Assembly: GCA_020310875.1 (NCBI GenBank)
Contig: CM035422.1
Span: forward strand, 60,110,324-60,174,323
Direction: 5' to 3'
Source: Ceratopteris richardii
Lineage: Eukaryota > Streptophyta > Polypodiopsida > Polypodiales > Pteridaceae
DNA length: 64,000 bases
Under the pieces are notes generated by a model, which saw only the letters and a list, made by a program, of their open reading frames with translations, searched no databases and was not told the DNA's origin. Shown here in pieces: positions 57,094-64,000 of this stretch (position 1 is the first letter of the stretch; every line of letters starts with the position of its first letter). Made by a program: the position numbers and the translations under genes.

Positions 57094-60000
57094 ATGGCAG
57101 AAGCCGCAGGTGCCAGTTCTCACGCCGGATCCAGCGCAAAGATTGTGGATATAGAAACACTCCTCCTCGAACCACATCTCACCGAAAGACCGCAAGAACT
57201 TCAAGCTGTGCATGTACTCCCAGTTCAGGATCCTCCCCAGGGGCACACCTCTCAAGTGGGCAAACACGCTCATTGGTTCAGTGATGTTGCAGGACCATTG
57301 GGTGATGGAACCTATTTTTGGGAAGCTGAATTGGAGTTTAATGGTAAATGGGGACGCTACCATTTTTTCACGCGTGAATTTGAGAGCTATCAGAATGCCG
57401 AAGTAATGCGTTCAGTATGGACCAAAGCTGGCCTGGACAGTTATTTCAGGGCCCACTTACCAAAGCCAGATTTCTTACGATGTTCTTATCTTATCAGTAC
57501 CATCACTCCTAGCAGGGCCAAGGGAGGCGACAGCACCTTTGTGTTACCCTCACTATTACCGGGCCACGAACTTAAAAGATTCAAACTGACCCTCAATCTG
57601 GTACGAGAAGCATTGGGCATGTATGGTATGCACATTCCTACTGAAAAGGAAACAATGGTTCCAGGCAGAATGAAACATAAAGATCTCAATAAGCTGAAGG
57701 ATATGGTAGCAATGACACCGACCATTGCTCTTCACCTACGGACCATCATGCAACATTTTGCTTTCCCCGCCCAGGAAAGATTCACCATGCCCCCAAAGAA
57801 GATATGTTTTAGCTTGTATTTGGCAGAGACAGAAAGCCTCCCTATCAACGTACCACATTGGATCATAGATCAGATTCACCTAGCCCATCAACGGTGGAAC
57901 AAGAAGCAGAAAAATGTGCTCCACGGGTGTTGTGCTTTGACCAAGATAATCTATAGATGTCTAGCCTATGACGTGCCTATTCAGCGGACACTCGTATGGT
58001 CCCGAGCCGAGGAGTTCCAGAGAAGGCTATCAGCGGCAGGTCCTCCATCAAAGAAGATGAGAGGGGGAGTCCAATTACCCTGCGCTCAACCAAGGGGAGC
58101 CACCACTACACCAGAAATTACCCCTCCCCAGACACGACGCATTAGACCATTCACCATTCGGCTACCAAGACCAAGTACAGAGGGACCCAATCTGGTGTTT
58201 CCACCCGTCCCATCAGATTTGGAATTTCCACAGGGCTTTACTCTCAATGATCTCATTGATGAAGAAGTGGCTAGACTAATCTACGACTCTAATCTCGAGA
58301 CGGAAACAGAGCAAGCTCAGGAACCACAACCCCATACAACAACATCAGCCCCCACCCGACCACAAGTGGTAGAAGTCGACGTAGATGAACCAGAGACCGA
58401 ACAAGAGGAAGAAACCTATGAAGAACAAGAGTATGATGAACTTTCAGAGTTAGCAAGTGCCCCCGCGTATTCGGCACAAATAAAAAGACTATATCAAACC
58501 ATGCAGCTAGTTCAAGAACAACATAAAATGTCACTGGAAGCAGGCAAGAAACTCATGAACCAACTGCTGGCAGAGGAAGGTGTGGATGATATGTTCATCG
58601 AGTCCATCAACCTACATGCAGATGCAGTAGGATTGGATGAGGCCATTCATGAGGCAATGGCCTACATTCACCGATTTGAGAAAAGGGTTCCCGCCCGTCC
58701 CATAAGGTCTGGGAAACAAATTCATATCAATGTATCAGCATCAGTGGATACAACGCAAGCAGACGAACATCAGGAAGCACCACTGTCACCACCCTCCCCA
58801 CCTCTCACTACACAACTCACTCCACCACATGACACTATCACCACCACGTCCACTACCACCACAATCGTCATGGGAATTCCACTCTCTCCGGGAATCCAAT
58901 TCGGGGGAGTCACCATGCCCACTTTCACCACTCTCTTCACCAACGTCACATCCACCCCACCCACGATCCCCATCTACACGGTCACTCAAACATTTGACAC
59001 TATGGAAACATCTCCTGCCACTGCACCGCTCCCTCCCCCCATGCCACCTCCATCTCCCATACCCCCTCCACCCACATCTCCACTTGCATCCACATCATTC
59101 ACAACTTCCTTTCCCGCCCCCATTCCCCCTGCATCTTCACTCCTCCCTGCATTATTTAATGTAAATAGTATATTTCTAGCATTAAATCAATGTGTATATC
59201 AGCTTTAGAATGAGTACAGAGCTCTTGACGACCGGTATCAACAACTGACAACAAATCACCAGAACTTACAAAGGCAACTTACAATTCTTGAAGAGGAAAA
59301 TGCAGATGTGAATCAACGTTATACAACGCTTGAGCAGGCTCACCAAACACTACTGGAGGCACCCCAACCATCGAAAGAATCAGGTGTCAAACAACTAGAA
59401 GCCTTACTCGAAGTATACCAGGCCGATAACCTACGAGTCAGACGTAACTTGGCGCTACTCAGGAAACATATGGCCACGGCACTTGAAGAGAACAAGAGAC
59501 TGCAGAAACAAAATGAAGAGAATCTGGAAGCGGCAATGGAAGGCTCTCCCCACGAGATAGATCCAGAGCAGTTCAAAGCAGTTCCCTCGGAGACGATGAA
59601 AACCATTTTGGAAAGCTATGCAGATCTCCTGGAAGCCCATGATGACTTGGAAAGAGAACGTGACACACTACGGAGCAGACTTCAGGAACAGGAAGAACAA
59701 CCGACGAGTGTCCCATCAACCTCTACCTCAGACGAGGTAAAGGCCTTAACTGAGCAGGTGGCAGAATTACAAAAGAGGTTACTGACATACGAGAGGCAGC
59801 CCTCTCCAGTAGTAGAACCAGAGCCAGAAGAGTTGGTCCCTATTGAGGTAGATGCTTCGTACGAAGAACCGTATGTTCCTATGCCGATGCCAGGCGGGCA
59901 AGGAACCTCAAAGGGACTAGACACCTTGGAAGTGGAAGCACCCGAGTGGCTTCAGACACTGGAAAAGACAGCGAACACACACGAAGAACGGGTGCCCATT

Positions 60001-60243
60001 CAGATCCAATCACTAGCGAACCTAGAAGAAACTGTCATAAAGTCAGAATATTTCAGAAGCATGTCTCATCATAGATGGATCGGCACCAATAATGACCAAT
60101 ATGTGCCTTACTGCATACTTTTGGCCGATTACAACGCCGAGATTCAACGACGATGCGGCAAGCCTCCCACATTTGCTACACAATTTGGTCCAGATGATAT
60201 ACCGGAAAGTGCTAAGCGTGGGTCCATCCATCAAACCACCTGA
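57094..60243 (+). CDS. Env-position ORF4 with one in-frame TAG
   Basis: Frame open from 57043; I prefer the ATG at 57094 (GCCATGGC, an excellent context, just after a splice-acceptor-like site). It runs to TGA at 60243 with a single TAG at 59206-59208, where the coiled-coil sequence on both sides ('YQL*NEYRALDDRYQQL') suggests a lost Gln or a readthrough stop. Without the stop: 1,049 residues. N-terminal part to about 310: globular, with 'LPINVPHWIIDQIHLAHQRWNKK', like the plant-transposon domain of Athila-type ORFs and similar in layout to 42532-44655. An acidic segment (about 420-455) follows, then a Thr/Pro-rich segment (about 565-700), then coiled coil. No signal peptide or clear membrane helix, so a classical envelope role is doubtful. 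Confidence 0.65.
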
Positions 60244-61271
60244 GGATCAGGCTTTTGGAAACATATCCTGAAATGGTCCGAACCTGGAATAATATGCCGT
60301 TGTTTATTAAATATAATCCTTGTTACGTTCCAGTTCTTCGAAGACGCACCTGGCCTGAATTCACTATTGCCGTCAGAGACATCAAAGCCTGCGCAAAATG
60401 GTTAAATTACGTTTATCTAGCACCTCCACGAGGACCCCCCACGGTGAACTACATGATTTCTACAATCCGTCACTGGAGCATTCGGCTACGCAATAATCCC
60501 GATGTGATGGCCCAGATGTGTATGAAAATATTTGAATTAATGCTGATCACTTTCAGGACGTTTAAGAACATTAAGGACCCCCACTTCTCAGGAGTAGGCT
60601 TCGTGACAGGAAACCAGGATCTGGTGTACGATATGAGTACCACCCCATCAATTGAAGTAATATATGCTTGGCACGCCAGAATCAAGTACCTCCCAGCCTG
60701 CTTTAAACAGACATTTGAGGAGATGTTCATCACAGGATTCTGGGAATATCACTCCGAAATCTTTATACCCAGACCATCACATCTCCTCCAATTATTTGCT
60801 GTGGAGAGAACTATTCACTCAGAACAATTGAGGGTGCCTCATCCAGATGTTCCCGGACCTGTGAATTGGGATGATTTGCTCACAGATCTAGCACGCGGCT
60901 TACGACTTGAAGAACACCACCTAGCCTCCGATGTCGTCCAATATTATGTTCAAAAATCCTCTAGACAAGGGTCTGTCAGGGGCGACAGACACGAGAGTGG
61001 GGGGGGGTGTTGGCAGCAGTCAGGGAACCGAAGGAGCCACAAGACGAAGAGAGTTAGAGCGAAGGGACAGCACAAGCAGACATGGCAGTCAAAGAAGATC
61101 TGGCAAGTAGGCTATCTAATTTTTCAAGACATCAAGGAGTTGAGCACACAAGAAGAAAGAGCAAGTAGGGAGCTCAAAGAGGTGTATGACAAATCAGTAG
61201 AGGAAATCCCTACACAAATAGTGATTTTCATCACTAAAAACCATTGTAAATATCATTTCGTATTTTTGTAG
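60213..61271 (+). CDS. Env-position ORF5, overlapping ORF4 in another frame and entering the 3' LTR
   Basis: Open from just after a TAA at 60210; first ATG at 60273. Its early reading ('HLRIRLLETYPEMVRTWNNM') continues smoothly from the end of ORF4, so ORF4 and ORF5 may be one long gene separated by a -1 frame change near 60215-60240. The first 245 residues are globular and rich in aromatic residues ('AWHARIKYLPACFKQTFEEMFITGFWEYHSE'). I recognise no family. The last 88 codons lie in the polypurine tract and U3 of the 3' LTR: a basic stretch (RRSHKTKRVRAKGQHK) and then a helix. That tail may be accidental. Confidence 0.55.
60993..61007 (+). other. Polypurine tract of the nested gypsy
   Basis: GAGAGTGGGGGGGG ends directly at the TGTTGG of the 3' LTR; the expected primer for plus-strand DNA synthesis. 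It lies inside ORF5. Confidence 0.85.
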
Positions 61272-61701
61272 CTCCATTTTGTGCAAGCCAAGGAGTCCTT
61301 GAGCTTGAGGAGCTTTAGAAGTATCTACCTGCCAATTTTCATATTTTTTAGATCTCGTTTGAGCCCTCTAATAAGCCCTGGAACCTAATTTTTAACTAGG
61401 CCGGACACTAGGTCTGAACAGGGCTAAAGCTAGTCAAAAACTATAAAAGGAGCTAGAGAGCTCATTTTTGAGGTTAGATTGTAATTGAAACGAACTTGTA
61501 AGAGCTTTTTGAAAGTAATCTAATAACTCCATTGCTTCTCACTCTTTGTCTTGCCGTGTGTGCGCGTGTGTGTGTATGTGTGTGCATGTTTGTGTGCTTC
61601 TCACTCACGCACTTGTGCCGCCACTTGCTCGAGGTCTTCATACCATCCTCACGTCTTCCCGGATTGACATTAAAGGAGGTGCTACTCATCACTGAGCTAC
61701 A
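61008..61701 (+). repeat. 3' LTR of the nested gypsy
   Basis: 694 bp, the partner of 44876-45559. The length difference comes from a 10-bp expansion of a TG-rich run (CGCGTGTGTG) near 61562. Followed by GCGGC. Confidence 0.93.
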
Positions 61702-61706
61702 GCGGC
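61702..61706. repeat. Target site duplication of the nested gypsy, right copy
   Basis: GCGGC, identical to 44871-44875. Confidence 0.85.
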
Positions 61707-61795
61707 TTATGACAAAACGCGGCTATTAAAAAAGAAAGAACTGCAGGAAAAATAAAGAAAAAAAACAAAAAAGAGGCGGTCCACCGCCGAATGTT

Positions 61796-64000
61796 TTAAT
61801 GCGGGCTAGCGGCATGTTGATACGGCCGCAGCTTCGAGCCATTGATTGCTTTTGGAAGTGAATTTCCGGTCAACGTAGTCAACCGAAAAGTGGCTGGACC
61901 GATTTGTTCTGAGATTTTGTAAGGGCCGAACCACCGTAATTTGAATTTGCCTGCGGATCTATTTGACTTTGCATTATAGAAAAGTACAAGCTGTCCTACC
62001 GAAAATACTGGAGTTTTCAGGTTTCGATCGTGTGTCCTTACCTTTCTTAGTTGAACTTCATGCATTGTTAAGAAACTGAGCCATCTGTGTTCGTCTAATT
62101 CTCTGAGCGTGTCCAACCGAAATGACAGTGAGTCTTCCGGTAGCAGTTTCTGGGTAATGGCTACTCGTAAACTTGGTATAACTATCTCCATTGGTGCTAT
62201 TGCTTCTAAGCCATAAGCTAATTTGAAAGGTGTCAATCCTGTTGTTACCTTGTAGGTAGTTCGGTATGCCCATAACACTGCAGGTAGTAGTTGATCCCAT
62301 CTTTCTGGTGCTTTCATGATCAGTTTTCGGAGGATATTCAATAGTGATTTGTTTGTACTTTCGGCCAAACCATTGGCACGAGGGTAATACGGAGAGCTGA
62401 GTTTCTGTGTCACCTGGAAGGATTGGGTGAGTGCTTTCATTAATTGATTTACAAAGTGAGTACCTTGATCTGTCACCAATTCGAGTGGTAAGCCAAATCA
62501 TGGGAAAACATCATTTAACAGACATTTTGCAACTGCAACCGCTGTAGCAGTCCGTAAAGCCCAAGCTTCTGCCCATCTTGTTGCATAATCTGTACAGGTT
62601 AGTATGTATCTGTTGTTGTTGAAGTCTGCTGGAGGTGTGATCGGACCGATAAAATCTAATCCCCATTTTTGAAATGGTTCAAGTGGCATAATAGGCTGCA
62701 AGGGGAAGAAGTGTCGTTGCAGTGGTTGTCCAGACCTTTGGCAAGTAGCAGTGTTTGACAAATTGGGCCACATCTCTGTACATAGTTGGCCACCAGAGAC
62801 CTCCTTGCAGAATTTTCCGGTGAGTCAAATCTGTGGCAAAGTGACCACCAGTAGGGGTCGAGTGAGCCATCGTGATGACTGAGTTAATTTCATGCGGAGG
62901 GACACAGCGGAGTAGGATTCCGGTGTGATCTACATAATATAGTTCTCCAGCAACTAACCGGAATCGGCGACTAAAGACTGCAAAATTTTTCTTCGTACTG
63001 CCTTAGCGGTCTCGGATGGAAAGCATCCTTCGGTGAGAAAAGTTAGAATCTGATCATAATATGTAGGTGGTACTTGTGATTCGGCAGTCTTATCAGTCAG
63101 TGGCTGAGAACTATAGATCGCTGGAGTTGTGTCATCTATGCCTATCGGAGCTTCACCGGAATCTAGATGAGATAGGAAATCTGCTAAGGCATGTGCATTT
63201 CCGGGTCGGTGAATAACTTCATAATCGAATTCCTGCAAGAGTAGCACCCATCGTGCTAAGCGTCCGCCTAAATGTTGTTGTCTTACTAGATAGACGAGGG
63301 CAGCATGATCCACATGGAATGTGAATTTCCGGCCTAGTAGATAATGTCTGAATTTTTTGATGGAGTAAATTAATCCTAGACATTCTCTTTCGGTGGTAGA
63401 ATAATTCCTTTCTGCAGGTGCAAGCCTTCTGCTGGCATAATAAACAGGGCGAAACCACTTATGTGTTTGCTGCATCAGAATACTGCCGATCGCAATATCT
63501 GAAGCGTCGACAAAAACATGGAACGGATTGTCCCAGTCCGGTGGTTGTAAGATTGGGGCCTGCGTCAATAGATACTTGAGTCGATCAAATGTAGTTTGGC
63601 ATTCTTGAGTCCATTCGAACTGGCGGGGAGTTTTTGTGATTAGCCTGTTCAGTGGTATAGCCAGATGAGCAAGCCATCGTAAGTGTCTGCCATGCCACCG
63701 CACTTGACCCATGAAGCGCATAACTTCTTTTGGTTAGTGGGCACCGGAGCTTCTAATACTGCCGAAATTTTATCTGGATCTACTTGGATACCTTGTGCAG
63801 ATACAATGTGGCCAAGTAACTTGCCACATGAAACTGCAAACACAGATTTGTTTGGGTTTAAGCAGAGTCTATACTCTCAGCATTCTGAAAGCAGCACCGT
63901 AAATGGAACAGATGTGCTATCCACTTACCGAAAATTGAAAAATCATCGAGATATACTTGCATCAATGAAGTTAGATAAGGAGAAAATATTTCTTGCATAC
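61796..64000 (-). pseudogene. Pol of the minus-strand gypsy: RT (partial), RNase H, integrase
   Basis: Cut by the window edge inside RT. Minus order: palm 'VYLDDFSIFG' (YLDD at 63953-63942), 'CGKLLGHIVSAQGIQVDPDKI' (about 63825-63763), RNase H 'VFVDASDIAIGSILMQ', 'STTERECLGLIYS' and 'HALADFLSHLDS' (63721-62954). Then H2C2 'AHSTPTGGHF...LWWPTM...' (62870-62740), integrase Asp in 'GLDFIGPI', Asp in 'VTDQGTHF', Glu in 'NGLAESTNKS', and C-terminal 'VGQLVLFYNAKSNRSAGKFKLRWFGPY' (62479-61796). A TGA after 'NDVFP' and at least two frameshifts (near 63720 and 62770) disable it. Only one H2C2 module is seen, unlike the nested element. Confidence 0.85.

Larger units (their letters stand above)
44876..61701 (+). 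mobile_element. Full-length Ty3/gypsy element, Athila/Tat-like, 16.8 kb
   Basis: Complete structure: GCGGC target duplication, LTRs 44876-45559 and 61008-61701, tRNA-Asp primer site, long leader, gag, pol (protease, RT, RNase H, two H2C2 modules, integrase), an in-frame continuation with a second retropepsin, long env-position frames, polypurine tract. By eye the LTRs differ by six substitutions and a 10-bp indel (about 0.9% substitutions), so insertion is fairly recent. The gene order and the tRNA-Asp primer fit the non-chromoviral OTA branch (Athila/Tat). The extra protease, the duplicated H2C2 and the env-position ORF design are not features I know from any named family. Confidence 0.93.
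39487..64000 (-). mobile_element. Large Ty3/gypsy element, minus strand (partial, split by a nested gypsy)
   Basis: Parts in minus order: RT palm, RNase H and integrase (64000-61796), the nested plus-strand element (44876-61701), two long coiled-coil ORFs (44655-42532 and 42184-40376), then an LTR (40381-39487). Joining the two halves across the GCGGC target site leaves about 240 bp between the pol stop and the next ORF, similar to the 262 bp between ORF3 and ORF4 of the nested element. That supports one continuous older element. Its gag and other LTR lie beyond the window. Confidence 0.72.

Noticed and set aside
58730-59164. His/Pro/Leu-rich 144-aa ORF inside ORF4
   Set aside because: Out-of-frame reading of the Thr/Pro-rich segment of ORF4.
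57043-61271. True envelope glycoprotein
   Set aside because: No signal peptide, no clear transmembrane helix and no fusion-peptide-like stretch seen; only position suggests env.

Overview
The window looks like nuclear DNA of a land plant, probably a seed plant with a large, repeat-packed genome. The grounds are plant-type Ty1/copia, Ty3/gypsy, CACTA and LINE remnants, a tRNA-Asp primer site of the kind used by Athila/Tat gypsy elements, tRNA-headed SINE-like units and one DUF4228 (PADRE) gene, a family I know only from plants. I cannot place the species; a gymnosperm is possible but unproven. I found no rRNA or functional tRNA gene and no CRISPR array.

Layout. 1-3620: a mosaic of a copia fragment (minus strand), AT-rich DNA and a decayed gypsy RT (plus strand). 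A second copy of its two outer parts lies at 31918-37625, where the middle is replaced by another copia element. 3722-4600: the only convincing cellular gene, a TATA box plus a short DUF4228 protein whose 3' end is a 72-bp minisatellite. 5075-9420: two tandem copies of a decayed copia gag. 9440-11800: a decayed LINE. 12299-16090: copia RT and gag pieces mixed with CACTA terminus and transposase pieces. 16319-25300: two adjoining minus-strand copia relics. 25300-28260: unresolved DNA ending in a gypsy LTR that holds a SINE-like unit. 28250-31290: long TA, TG/TA and GA simple repeats. 32737-36050: a truncated copia. 37266-37432: a SINE. 38030-39440: a copia RT/RNase H relic on the plus strand.

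39487-64000 is one large minus-strand gypsy element (gag side beyond the window). A second gypsy element, 16,826 bp on the plus strand, has inserted into it (44876-61701; 5-bp target duplication GCGGC; LTRs of 684 and 694 bp differing by six substitutions and one 10-bp indel by eye). This young element is the most interesting object here. It has a 1.9-kb leader with a CpG-dense, nearly palindromic minisatellite and a 1,322-aa gag. Its pol encodes protease, RT, RNase H, a duplicated H2C2 zinc-binding module and integrase. One in-frame TGA separates pol from a further reading frame carrying a second retropepsin-like domain and repeated WVPK motifs. After that come very long env-position frames that run through the polypurine tract into the 3' LTR. 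The older host element also has two long coiled-coil ORFs in the env position.

Most other retroelement pieces carry stops and frameshifts. Many of the stops fit C-to-T (or G-to-A) change, as expected for methylated, silenced repeats. All calls come from reading motifs by eye; no database search was possible.
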